From: Brachyspira hampsonii
GTDB lineage: Bacteria; Spirochaetota; Brachyspiria; Brachyspirales; Brachyspiraceae
Length of the DNA stretch: 64,000 bases
Assembly: GCF_002214805.1 (NCBI RefSeq)
Contig: NZ_CP019914.1
Location: forward strand, 124,001-188,000
Direction of reading: 5' to 3'
Below the pieces are notes generated by a model, which worked only from the letters and a program-made list of their open reading frames with translations, was not told where the DNA came from and did no database searches. Position numbers and translations under genes: made by a program. Position 1 is the stretch's first letter; the number at the start of each line of letters is the position of its first letter. Positions 1 to 8,461 of the stretch are shown one piece after another.

Positions 1-921
1 TATTATTCAGATTCTAATTTTACTAAATCTATGCAGATGCTTGATAAGATACAATTTTTAAATTATATTTCTACAGGCAAAGAAGATGAACTTACTAAAG
101 AGGCTAGGGCAATGGCTAAAAATATTCTTATGCGAAATAGATTTGTAAGGGATTTATACGCCAATAGAAGCGAGAAAGATTTATTTAATGAATTATCACT
201 TCAGACTAGAAGAGAAGTTAACAAATCAATAATATTGTATTATTATGGGGATTATGACAATGCATATACTGAGTTCGATAAGATATTCAAAAAGACGCAG
301 GTAACATATCCTTTATATTATTTTGCTGAGAAAATATTTATAAGTTCTGAAAATACAAAAAGGCTTATGCAGATATCAGCAAATATAGGCAAATATTTTG
401 GATATCCATATTCAGATAATACAGACTTGCTTCCGGATGAGCTTAGAAGAAAAGTTTATCCTAGGTATTTTGATGAGTATGTAGTGCCGGAGGCTAAATA
501 TTATAAGATAGAGCCTGCATTTGTATACGGCATAATGAGAGAGGAGAGCTTATTTGATCCTAAGGCTAGATCTTGGGTTGGGGCTATGGGACTTATGCAG
601 CTTATGCCTTCAACTGCTGCAGCTGAAAATAAAAAGGCTAGGTATAGATATAATCCTTTAGATTTAACAGATCCTAAACAAAATATTAATTTGGGAATCT
701 CTCATTTGGGTTGGTTATTTAGCAGTCAAAAGGCAAGCAATTATATATTAGTAGCGGCAAGCTATAATGCAGGTTCAGGACGAGGAAGAAGGTGGAAAGC
801 AGAGTATGGTACTAATAATATGTATCGTACAGGAAGATTTATTGATATTGAAGAGACCGAATATTATGTAGAGAGAGTTATTAAAAGCTATGAATATTAT
901 AGTAAGTATTATAATGATTGA
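1..921 (+). CDS. Soluble lytic murein transglycosylase, 5' end outside window
   Basis: The frame is open from base 1, so this is the C-terminal part of a longer protein; the methionine at base 31 is probably internal. The visible part holds a helical, TPR-like stretch followed by a lysozyme-like SLT domain. That domain shows the catalytic-Glu motif MREESLFDP (about bases 535-561), then GLMQLMPSTAA and ASYNAG, the three signatures of the Slt/MltE superfamily. Members cleave the MurNAc-GlcNAc bond of peptidoglycan and release 1,6-anhydro products in the periplasm. The family is clear. Which Slt paralogue this is, and whether it is soluble or lipid-anchored, cannot be told without the missing N-terminus. 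The next gene is convergent, so no operon partner is visible downstream. Confidence 0.88.
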   Translation, partial: YYSDSNFTKSMQMLDKIQFLNYISTGKEDELTKEARAMAKNILMRNRFVRDLYANRSEKDLFNELSLQTRREVNKSIILYYYGDYDNAYTEFDKIFKKTQVTYPLYYFAEKIFISSENTKRLMQISANIGKYFGYPYSDNTDLLPDELRRKVYPRYFDEYVVPEAKYYKIEPAFVYGIMREESLFDPKARSWVGAMGLMQLMPSTAAAENKKARYRYNPLDLTDPKQNINLGISHLGWLFSSQKASNYILVAASYNAGSGRGRRWKAEYGTNNMYRTGRFIDIEETEYYVERVIKSYEYYSKYYND

Positions 922-1037
922 TATTAATATATTAGAATTATTTTAAAATGATTTTAGAAAATTATAAAAATAATTCAATTTTTAAAATTAATATATAATA
1001 TTTTATATATTGTTTATTTATTATTTTTATATAAATA

Positions 1038-1069
1038 TGCTGACAGCACCTGCCTTAGGACGCTTTCGT
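1038..1069. repeat. Three contiguous short palindromes
   Basis: Three inverted repeats abut exactly: TGCTGACAGCA (1038-1048), CCTGCCTTAGG (1049-1059) and ACGCTTTCGT (1060-1069). The block is GC-rich compared with its surroundings. No function is assigned; it may be the worn remnant of a larger repeat or a structured 3' UTR element. Confidence 0.4.
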
Positions 1070-1178
1070 ATATACTAATAAATATCTTGGTGAGTAAAAA
1101 GCCGCATAATAAATTTAGAACACTATAGATAATCATTAAAATAGTTTTTAAACAAGTTTAATAAAATGAAGTACCGCT

Positions 1179-1216
1179 AAAAAATTACAGGGCATAGATA
1201 AAAATCTAATACCCTG
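1179..1216 (-). terminator. Intrinsic terminator of the PepSY-like gene
   Basis: On the minus strand an imperfect stem (CAGGG paired with CCCTG, plus ATCTA/TAGAT; 1188-1216) is followed by a run of six T. It lies about 25 bases past the stop codon of the minus-strand gene. Confidence 0.65.
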
Positions 1217-1241
1217 CATTGTATATGGGATGGAAAGTAAA

Positions 1242-1670
1242 TCAATCGTCGAATTTTTGTCCTATCAGCTGACCGTCAGAAGATATATAAAGCTCCATCA
1301 TATTATTAAGCTTTATCTCATAAGTACCCCATTTCTTTTCGGCACTTATTATAACGGTTTGCGGATATGTATTTCTTATTGTGTTTGCAACATTGGCAGG
1401 AAATACATTATATGGTATTCCTATATATTCTGCATCTATTTCCTTCCAATCTCCATTGCCTAAGAAATCTATTTTTATACCATTTGAAAGCTCAACTTCA
1501 TATTTGCCGTCATCCATTTCGACATACCATATCTGTGCATCAGGAAATATTTGTGCTACAAATTGCTTGGCTCTTTCAGGTAAATAATCAGGAGAAATTA
1601 TCCAATCATCAGCAAATAAAGTGCTGGAAGAGATTATAATAATAGTTAATATTACTTTCAATATTTTCAT
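1242..1670 (-). CDS. Secreted PepSY-like (DUF2874-type) protein
   Basis: A 142-residue protein with a clear signal peptide (about residues 1-20, ending SSTLFADD), so it is exported. The mature part has two PepSY-like beta units. Each carries a pattern of the type 'xxVeleNG-xxidF' (KYEVELSNGIKIDFLGNGDW, then TYEIKLNNMMELYISSDGQL), as in the 'putative beta-lactamase-inhibitor-like' PepSY family common in Bacteroidetes and spirochaetes. The molecular role of this family is not established; PepSY domains are often protease-inhibitory or ligand-binding. The gene is monocistronic, with a consensus promoter 27 bases upstream, a strong GGAGGAGG-type ribosome binding site and its own terminator. The family call is fairly sure; the function is unknown. 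Confidence 0.75.
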   Translation of the reverse strand: MKILKVILTIIIISSSTLFADDWIISPDYLPERAKQFVAQIFPDAQIWYVEMDDGKYEVELSNGIKIDFLGNGDWKEIDAEYIGIPYNVFPANVANTIRNTYPQTVIISAEKKWGTYEIKLNNMMELYISSDGQLIGQKFDD

Positions 1671-1696
1671 AAATAACCTCCTCCTTTTATATTTCT

Positions 1697-1725
1697 ATTA
1701 TATCATGTTTATTATTATATGTCAA
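1697..1725 (-). promoter_or_regulatory. Consensus sigma-70 promoter of the PepSY-like gene
   Basis: The minus strand reads TTGACA, 17 bases, TATAAT: a full match to the housekeeping consensus with optimal spacing. The -10 box is at 1697-1702 and the -35 box at 1720-1725. It shows that this genome uses classic sigma-70 promoters, which helps to judge the others in the window. Confidence 0.8.
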
Positions 1726-1877
1726 TATTTTTTACAAATATTTTACTTCTCATTTACAAGTTTATAATTTTTATAATTATTACTTACATATTATCGTACA
1801 TATTATCTATAAATTTAAAAAACAGTTCTAATGTAAAATTATTAAAACTGTTTTTTAAATAATATAAATATTTAGTA

Positions 1878-4442
1878 TTAATTATCCTGTTTTTTGAAAT
1901 ATAGAATTATATTAAAAATAGATAAAGCTATAAATATTATCCAGCAAATTATTGTACTGTATAAATATTTCATTGCCGGTGTGAACTCAAAAACTATATT
2001 ATTGTCTCCTGCATCTACATAAACACCCCTAAATAGCAGATTGGCATTTAATAATTCTTTCTTTTCTCCATTTACAGTAACCGACCAGTCAGTATTATAA
2101 CGTTCTTTAGATACTAGAATTCCCGGTTCCGGAGTTTTTACATTCAAAATTATTTTATTATCTGTTTCTTCAAGTAATTCAGCTGTATATATTGCATTTC
2201 CATTATTTAATGTAATATTATTATTTGAGTTATTTAATAGAACAACCTCATTAGCCAAATTAAAATTAGGCATTGTAATTCTTCCAAGACCATCATTGAA
2301 ATCTACGGCATTATAGGCATTGTTAACGAATTCATATTTATTTCTATATCCTTTAAGTTCGTATAAAACAGCAGCAGAGAACTGATCCTGATATTCAGTT
2401 ATTTTTGTTAAATCATTTGAAAGCACAGACTGATCCAAATATGTAGGACTTAAAATGTATCTTACTCCAAGTAAATCCATAAGTCTAGGCTGATAACCTA
2501 CATAATCATTTATTCTAAATGCTGAAAATACATCTGTAATATCTTTTGATAATCGGCTTGCTGCAGGAGGTTCTGTTAAAGGTATTTTATAGTAAGGCAT
2601 TGTATGAGTAGTGTATCTGTATAAATAAGGAATCAATATAGGCATTGTTGTTTCATTTCCTTTTTCATTTAGTATATGATCTACTATAGGAGTGGAGTTG
2701 TACATTTGATCATAATTGGATTTTACTATAAACATGTTTCCGCTTTGGGCTAAATCCAAAAATAAAACAGCAATAAACATATAAGGCAAATATTTATAAA
2801 ATAGATTTTCTTTATTAGCAATAATAACATATAAAAATACTATAATACTTCCTATTATAAGAAAACCTATATGTCCTAAATCATATACAGAAAATAATAT
2901 AAATCCTATTAACGGTACTATAACAAGAAATTTATCTTTTATAGTTAATTCTTTTAATGAAATTGTATTATTAATTAAAAGAAGTACGGAAGAAGATATT
3001 AAGGCTAATCTTATAAATGACATAAATATATTTTTTGATATTAAAGCCGCATTGGCTTCTTTCCAATTTGCAACAAAATTGTTATATATCATTCCATTTG
3101 TTAGTATTGTTATTAATGCTAATACAACAGAGGCTATCGTTATTATATACATAATCTTTTGGGCTATATTTATATATTTATAATCATCTTCTAAATATTT
3201 TAATAGCTTATCTTCTTTTTTAGCCTCAAATGCTTTAAATATATAATCGCATGCAAATGATGAGAGTATTGCAAACGGAATAGGTATAATTTCTATAAAT
3301 TTATTAGGATTTCTTGCATCTTGAAATATTGGTATTTGAAATAAAGCTCCGTATATAACAGGAAAATACCTTCCGAAACTTGCTATTAAGAAGAATAAAG
3401 CAGTACCAATCCAAAAATGTTTTTCACTGTATTTTTTTCTGCTTATAAATATTGCAAATATTATAAATATGAAAGTTATATACCCAATATTTGCAGAAGT
3501 TAAAGAGAAGTTTGAAGTTTTAGGCTCTCCCGGCATATTGGCTATTCTTCCCCAATAAGGGTGAGTTTCGCTTCCAGAATAGTATCCAAAAAAACCCGGC
3601 ATAAAGAAACCTAATACTTCTTCAGGAGGATAAGACCATCTTGTAGCCCACTGCCATAACTGATTTTTATCTGTAACTCCGGCTGCCCCCATATCTTGAG
3701 TATTTCTTGTAATCATTATTATTTGTATAGACATTAAAAAAGAAAATACTGCCACTAATGCAAACTTTACACATAAAAGAATTATTTTTTTAATATCTGT
3801 TTTTATAAAGTCCATTATTTTTTTATCATTTTTCTTGCTGTAAAGTAAATATAAAAAATAACATGATAAAAATAAAGCGAAGTACATAGCTACATCTAAA
3901 GCTCCGCCTAAAAATGCTATGCCTAAAAATGCCCCTGTAAAAAAGAAATGAATCCATTTTTCAGTATTCATGGCCTTTGAAAGAAAATATAATACGAATG
4001 GAAAATAACAATAAGTTTCAAATTTACCCAAATGTCCCGGAAGTATTAATGTTATTATGGCATTTGAAAACATCAAAGCAACAGCACCAAATATAGAAGC
4101 ATTTATTGATAATTTCTTTTCTCTCAAGAATAAAAATAAACCATATCCCATAATAGTTATATGAAACATTATGCTTACTTGAGGATATATATTATTAGGC
4201 AATAATGCTATTAGTAAAGATTTTGGGTGAATAGGTACTGTTGAAGAAGAAGCTATTGTGAAATAGGCATTATTCCAAAAATATAAATTTCCGTTTAATA
4301 TTGCATCTTTAATATTTTTAATATCCCAAAGAATAACATCGCCCATTTGAAGATAAGAAAATGTTAAATTGCTGTAGAAAAATAATATAGAAAGCAATGC
4401 AAATACAATAGGATATATAATTTCTTTTTTTAGTGATTTCAT
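1878..4442 (-). CDS. YfhO-family multi-pass membrane protein
   Basis: An 854-residue integral membrane protein. About a dozen hydrophobic segments run from residue 9 to roughly 590, then a soluble, probably extracytoplasmic, beta-rich domain, and a last transmembrane segment near residues 825-848. The layout and the C-terminal phrases (PEPGILVSKERYNTDWSV, then VNGEKKELLNANLLFRGV) match the YfhO family (GT-C fold). In Firmicutes such proteins take part in glycosylating cell-surface polymers using lipid-linked sugars. The spirochaete substrate is unknown. It stands alone between terminators, so context gives no clue. Its ribosome binding site is weak (AAGGAAA). The family is likely; the enzymatic role is inferred. 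Confidence 0.75.
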   Translation of the reverse strand: MKSLKKEIIYPIVFALLSILFFYSNLTFSYLQMGDVILWDIKNIKDAILNGNLYFWNNAYFTIASSSTVPIHPKSLLIALLPNNIYPQVSIMFHITIMGYGLFLFLREKKLSINASIFGAVALMFSNAIITLILPGHLGKFETYCYFPFVLYFLSKAMNTEKWIHFFFTGAFLGIAFLGGALDVAMYFALFLSCYFLYLLYSKKNDKKIMDFIKTDIKKIILLCVKFALVAVFSFLMSIQIIMITRNTQDMGAAGVTDKNQLWQWATRWSYPPEEVLGFFMPGFFGYYSGSETHPYWGRIANMPGEPKTSNFSLTSANIGYITFIFIIFAIFISRKKYSEKHFWIGTALFFLIASFGRYFPVIYGALFQIPIFQDARNPNKFIEIIPIPFAILSSFACDYIFKAFEAKKEDKLLKYLEDDYKYINIAQKIMYIITIASVVLALITILTNGMIYNNFVANWKEANAALISKNIFMSFIRLALISSSVLLLINNTISLKELTIKDKFLVIVPLIGFILFSVYDLGHIGFLIIGSIIVFLYVIIANKENLFYKYLPYMFIAVLFLDLAQSGNMFIVKSNYDQMYNSTPIVDHILNEKGNETTMPILIPYLYRYTTHTMPYYKIPLTEPPAASRLSKDITDVFSAFRINDYVGYQPRLMDLLGVRYILSPTYLDQSVLSNDLTKITEYQDQFSAAVLYELKGYRNKYEFVNNAYNAVDFNDGLGRITMPNFNLANEVVLLNNSNNNITLNNGNAIYTAELLEETDNKIILNVKTPEPGILVSKERYNTDWSVTVNGEKKELLNANLLFRGVYVDAGDNNIVFEFTPAMKYLYSTIICWIIFIALSIFNIILYFKKQDN

Positions 4443-4497
4443 TATTTGTTTTCCTTAAATTAAACTAACTTATATAATTGTAATTATGAGATATTAA

Positions 4498-4526
4498 ATA
4501 ATATATAAAAGATAATGTATTGTCAA
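4498..4526 (-). promoter_or_regulatory. Sigma-70 promoter of the YfhO-family gene
   Basis: On the minus strand, TTGACA (4521-4526), a 17-base spacer and TATTAT (4498-4503) lie about 55 bases upstream of the start codon. Confidence 0.7.
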
Positions 4527-4566
4527 GAAGTTTTGTATTAAAATATTTGATGTATACTTTGTACTA

Positions 4567-4608
4567 AATAAAAAAGGTATTAACTTCAAAATAAGCTAAT
4601 ACCTTTTG
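4567..4608 (-). terminator. Intrinsic terminator of the lipoprotein gene
   Basis: A minus-strand stem (AAAAGGTATTA paired with TAATACCTTTT) is followed by a T-rich tract, 20-60 bases past the stop codon of the lipoprotein gene at 4627-5229. Confidence 0.75.
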
Positions 4609-4626
4609 AGTTTTATATTAAATAAA

Positions 4627-5229
4627 TTATCCTACTATATTTGAGCCAAAATATCCCCAATCTGACCATCTTTTATCTTTAATATCTATAGTAGTATTTA
4701 TATCATTTTCTGTCATATAAGGGAAACTACTCCAATTGGGATTTTCATTATTTTCAGCAACAAAATAAGTTATTTTTTTTGAATATTTTTCTGTGCAATT
4801 TTGAGGCTGTTTACCATCTAAAAAATACATTTTATTATGTTCTTCATCTATCTTTACAAGACAATACACTTTTGCATTAATACCTGATATAGAATCTCCT
4901 ATATCATATAACTCTGCCGGATCACCTTCATAATAGTATATCGCAGTATAAGCATCTAAATATTTGTAGAATGTATACATTTTTGTGCTGTCATTATTAT
5001 TAATTATATTTCCTTCATTATCAAAATAATAATTCATCGCCTTAATTTTCTGAGTTTTTACTTTATTTATCCATTCTTTATTTTTTTTCTCTTGTTCTAA
5101 AGATAAAGTTTCTCCTGTATTATTTGCACTTCCTGAATTATCATTATTGTAGCTTGTTCCTGTTTTTCCAGCATTAGAGCATGATGCACTTAGTATTAAT
5201 ATACTAATGAAAATAATTATTTTTTTCAT
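4627..5229 (-). CDS. Hypothetical lipoprotein
   Basis: A 200-residue protein beginning with a short lipoprotein signal (MKKIIIFISILILSASCSN); the lipobox LSASC makes Cys17 the likely acylated residue. A Ser/Asn/Gly-rich linker (about residues 18-40) leads to a Tyr/Asp-rich globular part. I recognise no domain in the mature part. It is flanked by its own terminator downstream and by the divergent serine-branch promoter upstream, so it is probably monocistronic. It is a surface or periplasmic lipoprotein of unknown role. Confidence 0.7.
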   Translation of the reverse strand: MKKIIIFISILILSASCSNAGKTGTSYNNDNSGSANNTGETLSLEQEKKNKEWINKVKTQKIKAMNYYFDNEGNIINNNDSTKMYTFYKYLDAYTAIYYYEGDPAELYDIGDSISGINAKVYCLVKIDEEHNKMYFLDGKQPQNCTEKYSKKITYFVAENNENPNWSSFPYMTENDINTTIDIKDKRWSDWGYFGSNIVG

Positions 5230-5342
5230 TGTTTTTATCTTATCATATATGATGTATTATAAATTTAGTAAATAAATTATAAAAGACAATAATTTTTGTA
5301 TATAAAATAAATATTTTTATATAAATATTACTAGATACAGTA

Positions 5343-5370
5343 TTGTAAAAAATAATATATGTACTATAAT
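5343..5370 (+). promoter_or_regulatory. Sigma-70 promoter of the class V aminotransferase
   Basis: TTGTAA (5343-5348), a 16-base spacer and TATAAT (5365-5370) give a transcript start about 45 bases before the ATG at 5421. The ribosome binding site AAGGAG follows. Confidence 0.65.
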
Positions 5371-5420
5371 ATACGAAATATTTTTTATTTTGTATTGTTA
5401 TTTTTAAGGAGACTTCTATT

Positions 5421-6566
5421 ATGAAAGATAAAACTTTTTTGATGATACCAGGCCCAACACCCGTACCAGAGTCAGCCTTGGTAGAAATGGCAAAGCATCC
5501 TATGGCACATAGAAGTAAGGAATTTTCAAACATATTAAAAGAAGTGTATAAAAATTTAAAATATGTGTTTAGAACTAAGAATGATGTATTTTTATTTACA
5601 GCAAGCGGAACAGGTGCAATGTGTGCTGCTTTGGAAAATCTTATTAATGAAGGCGATAAAGTATTATGTTTGTCTATTGGTAATTTTGGTTCAAGATGGG
5701 CAAAAATTGCTGCAAGCAGAGGAGCTGTTGTAACAAAAATAGAGGTTGAAGCAGGTAAAGTAATAACAGCTGAAATGCTTGAAGAGGCATTAAATAAGGA
5801 TAAAGATATAAAAATTGTAACACTTACTCATAGTGAAACTTCTACAGGTGCTGCTAATGATGTTAAAACATTATGTTCTATTATAAAAAAACATGGTGCT
5901 GTATCTGTAGTAGACGGAATAACAAGTTTATGTGCTATGGAGTTTAAAACAGATGAATGGAATATTGATGTAGCTATATCAGGTTCTCAAAAAGGATTTA
6001 TGATTGCTCCGGGACTTTCATTTTTAACTGCTAGCGAAGATGCTTTTAAAATGCATGAAAAATGTAAATATCCTAGCTTTTATTTTAATTGGACAGAACA
6101 TAAAAAATCTCTAGCCAAAGACACAACTCCTTTTACTCCTGCTGTTAATCTTATAACTTCTCTTCATACTGCTTTGAAAATGATAAAAGAAGAAGGTATT
6201 GAAAATATTAATAAAAGACATAAAAAACTTTCTTTAGCATTGAGAAGTGCCGTAAAAACTATAGGATTAAAATTGTTTGTAGAAGATGACAGTAATGCAA
6301 GCTATGCCATAACTTCAATACTTCCGCCTGATGGCATAAGTGTTCCTGATATAAGAAAAACTCTCAAAGAAGATTATGATATTATTGTTGCAAATGGTCA
6401 GGGTGCTTTGGAAAATAAAATATTTAGAATAGGTACTCTTGGATTTGTATGTGAGAGAGATTTAATAATGGCTATGGGTTCATTGGAAGCTAGCCTTTTA
6501 AAATTGGGATATAAATTTGAAATTGGAAGCGGAGTTAAAAAATTAATAGAAGAATTAAATAAATAG
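5421..6566 (+). CDS. Class V aminotransferase, likely phosphoserine aminotransferase of the serine branch
   Basis: A 381-residue PLP enzyme of the alanine-glyoxylate/serine-pyruvate aminotransferase subgroup. It shows the N-terminal PGPTPVP motif (residues 10-16), ASGTGAM in the cofactor-binding region (61-67), VVDGITS (163-169) and the Schiff-base lysine in SGSQKGF (Lys191). The family transfers amino groups between alanine, serine or phosphoserine and a 2-oxo acid. The next two genes are serA and serB and no SerC-type gene is seen, so I infer that it makes 3-phosphoserine from 3-phosphohydroxypyruvate and glutamate. This SerC substitute is known in some bacteria and archaea. Alternatives are serine-glyoxylate or alanine-glyoxylate activity. 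A terminator-like hairpin separates it from serA. Confidence 0.82.
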   Translation: MKDKTFLMIPGPTPVPESALVEMAKHPMAHRSKEFSNILKEVYKNLKYVFRTKNDVFLFTASGTGAMCAALENLINEGDKVLCLSIGNFGSRWAKIAASRGAVVTKIEVEAGKVITAEMLEEALNKDKDIKIVTLTHSETSTGAANDVKTLCSIIKKHGAVSVVDGITSLCAMEFKTDEWNIDVAISGSQKGFMIAPGLSFLTASEDAFKMHEKCKYPSFYFNWTEHKKSLAKDTTPFTPAVNLITSLHTALKMIKEEGIENINKRHKKLSLALRSAVKTIGLKLFVEDDSNASYAITSILPPDGISVPDIRKTLKEDYDIIVANGQGALENKIFRIGTLGFVCERDLIMAMGSLEASLLKLGYKFEIGSGVKKLIEELNK

Positions 6567-6583
6567 TAAATAGTTTTGATTTT

Positions 6584-6632
6584 AATATTCTAATATAGTT
6601 AGTAATAATTATATTAGAATATTTTATTTTTT
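6584..6632 (+). terminator. Terminator between the aminotransferase and serA
   Basis: A perfect 14-bp inverted repeat (AATATTCTAATATA and its complement, arms 6584-6597 and 6610-6623) is followed by TTATTTTTTAG. The stem is AT-only, so read-through into serA is possible. Confidence 0.6.
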
Positions 6633-6642
6633 AGTAATAATA

Positions 6643-6830
6643 ATAAGCTATAAAGACTGTATTGATAATTCGCCTAAGGCGTACAAAGTCATTATCGAGG
6701 AGCTTATAGGCTTTTTCGAGCATAACAATAACAAAGTGAGCCGACCAAGTAGGTACCTTTGGGTAAGCCATCTGACAAACTTGTTTGGCAGATGATTATA
6801 GGCGTAGGCGAGCATAACAACAATAGGAGA
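6643..6830 (+). promoter_or_regulatory. Structured leader upstream of serA
   Basis: The 5' region of serA holds a nested hairpin: ATAAGC 6643-6648 with GCTTAT 6702-6707, GATAAT 6664-6669 with ATTATC 6691-6696, and CGCC 6671-6674 with GGCG 6678-6681. It also has a 12-bp near-perfect palindrome (6769-6780 with 6783-6794, one mismatch) and a direct repeat of about 28 bases containing CGAGCATAACAA (near 6703-6731 and 6795-6823). The second repeat copy runs up to the ribosome binding site. It may be a regulatory leader or a degenerate intergenic repeat. I match it to no known riboswitch. Confidence 0.45.
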
Positions 6831-6836
6831 CAATAT

Positions 6837-8441
6837 ATGAAGGTTTTAATAACTGATAAGGTAAATGAATGCGTAAAGGATATAATAGCTGATGTTTCTG
6901 AGGCTGTTTTTCTTCCTACAATGAGCGAAGATGAACTAGTTAAAGTTATTGGTGAATATGATGCTTTAATGGTAAGAAGTCAGACTAAAGTAACAAAAAA
7001 AATCATAGAAGCTGGAAAAAATTTAAAGATTATAGGACGTGCTGGGGTAGGAGTAGATAATATAGATGTAGAAGCTGCTACAGAAAAAGGTGTAATAGTA
7101 GTAAACTCTCCAGACGGAAATACTATTGCAGCATCAGAGCATACTATAGCATTAATGCTTGCAATATCAAGAAATATAGTTCCAGCTGCTGTATCAACTA
7201 AAGAAGCTAAATGGGAAAGAGATAAGTTTACAGGTAATGAGCTTTTTGGAAAAACATTAGGTGTTATGGGATTTGGAAGAATAGGAAGAAAGGTTGTTCA
7301 TATTGCTTTGGCTATTGGAATGAAAGTATTAGTTTATGACCCTTTTTCTACAGAAGAGATTGTACAAAAGTCTGGAGCTATTTATGAAACTTCTTTAGAT
7401 GATTTTTTACCAAAACTTGATTATTTATCACTTCATATACCAAAAACTCCAGAAACTAATAATATCATAAACAAAGATAATATGAGTAAAATGAAAAATA
7501 CTGCTATAATTATTAATTGTTCCAGAGGCGGACTTGTTAATGAAGAAGATTTAAAAGAGGCACTAGAAAAAGGAACTATAGCAGCAGCTGCAGTAGATGT
7601 CTTTGTAAATGAACCTAAAATAGAAACTTGTCCTTTAACACAGTATAAAAATAATAATTTAATACTTACTCCGCATCTTGGTGCAAGTACAAAAGAGGCT
7701 CAGATAAATGTAGCTTTGGATGTAGCAAAACAGATAAAACAGGTACTTTCCGGAGGATATACTGAATCAGCAGTTAATATACCTTCTCTTAATCCTGAAA
7801 AATTAGAGCCTGTTAAAGATTACATGAAAATAGCTGAAAATGCTGGTGAGATGATAATGCAGCTTGCTAATGGTAAAATAAAATCATTAGAGATAACTGC
7901 TCAGGGAGATTTAATTAATTTAGATATTCAGCCTCTTGAAGTAGCTATACTAAAAGGTGCATTATCTTATATGTTCCAAGATGTTAACTATGTTAATGCC
8001 CCTTACCTTGCTAAGCAAAGAGGAATAGAAGTAAAAACTATTAAATCAGAATCTCCTTCTACATTTACAGGTATATTAAAAGTAAAATTAACTACTGATA
8101 AAGATGTAACAAGTGTGTCTGTATCATTAATAGCTAAAAATATTGCTAGAATAGTTAAACTAAATGATTATGATGTTATAATTAAACCTCAGCCTCATAT
8201 ATTGGTTGTTCCTCATATAAACCAGCCTGCTATGATAGCTAAAGTTGCAACTGTACTTTCAGGAGACGGTATAAATATTGGTTCAATGAGTGTATCAGAA
8301 AATATTAAGGGAAGCAATATGTCTATAATGGCTATAAATGTTGATAGAAGTATAGGAAATGATGTCATAACAAAAATTTCTAATATAGAAGGTGTTCATG
8401 AACCTAAATATGTAAGGCTTACAGCAGAGTATACTTTATAA
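6837..8441 (+). CDS. serA: D-3-phosphoglycerate dehydrogenase
   Basis: A 534-residue enzyme for the first step of serine synthesis: 3-phosphoglycerate plus NAD to 3-phosphohydroxypyruvate. I start it at base 6837 because AGGAGA lies 6 bases upstream and MKVLITDKV is the usual family start; upstream in-frame codons run into the structured leader. The NAD-binding GFGRIG is at residues 145-150. The catalytic Arg-Glu-His set is at Arg230 (NCSRGG), Glu259 (VNEP) and His280 (LTPHLGAS). An intervening ASB-type domain follows, then a C-terminal ACT domain (from about residue 462, HILVVPHINQPAMIAKV). This is the long, type I form, in which the ACT domain commonly gives serine feedback. It is followed after 20 bases by serB. 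Confidence 0.95.
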   Translation: MKVLITDKVNECVKDIIADVSEAVFLPTMSEDELVKVIGEYDALMVRSQTKVTKKIIEAGKNLKIIGRAGVGVDNIDVEAATEKGVIVVNSPDGNTIAASEHTIALMLAISRNIVPAAVSTKEAKWERDKFTGNELFGKTLGVMGFGRIGRKVVHIALAIGMKVLVYDPFSTEEIVQKSGAIYETSLDDFLPKLDYLSLHIPKTPETNNIINKDNMSKMKNTAIIINCSRGGLVNEEDLKEALEKGTIAAAAVDVFVNEPKIETCPLTQYKNNNLILTPHLGASTKEAQINVALDVAKQIKQVLSGGYTESAVNIPSLNPEKLEPVKDYMKIAENAGEMIMQLANGKIKSLEITAQGDLINLDIQPLEVAILKGALSYMFQDVNYVNAPYLAKQRGIEVKTIKSESPSTFTGILKVKLTTDKDVTSVSVSLIAKNIARIVKLNDYDVIIKPQPHILVVPHINQPAMIAKVATVLSGDGINIGSMSVSENIKGSNMSIMAINVDRSIGNDVITKISNIEGVHEPKYVRLTAEYTL

Positions 8442-8461
8442 AAATATAGGGATAAATAAAA

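Larger units (their letters stand above)
922..1241. other. Convergent intergenic region
   Basis: This spacer lies between the transglycosylase and the convergent PepSY-like gene. I see no open frame of gene quality. It holds three back-to-back short palindromes (1038-1069) and the terminator hairpin of the minus-strand gene (1179-1216). The rest is featureless AT-rich sequence. Confidence 0.6.

Noticed and set aside
1230-1639. Plus-strand open frames overlapping the PepSY-like gene
   Set aside because: They are antisense to a gene with signal peptide, consensus promoter and ribosome binding site; the translations have no recognisable features.
6759-6836. Longer serA start 26 codons upstream
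   Set aside because: It has no ribosome binding site, starts with TTG and crosses the palindrome; the ATG at 6837 has AGGAGA at the right distance and the family N-terminus.
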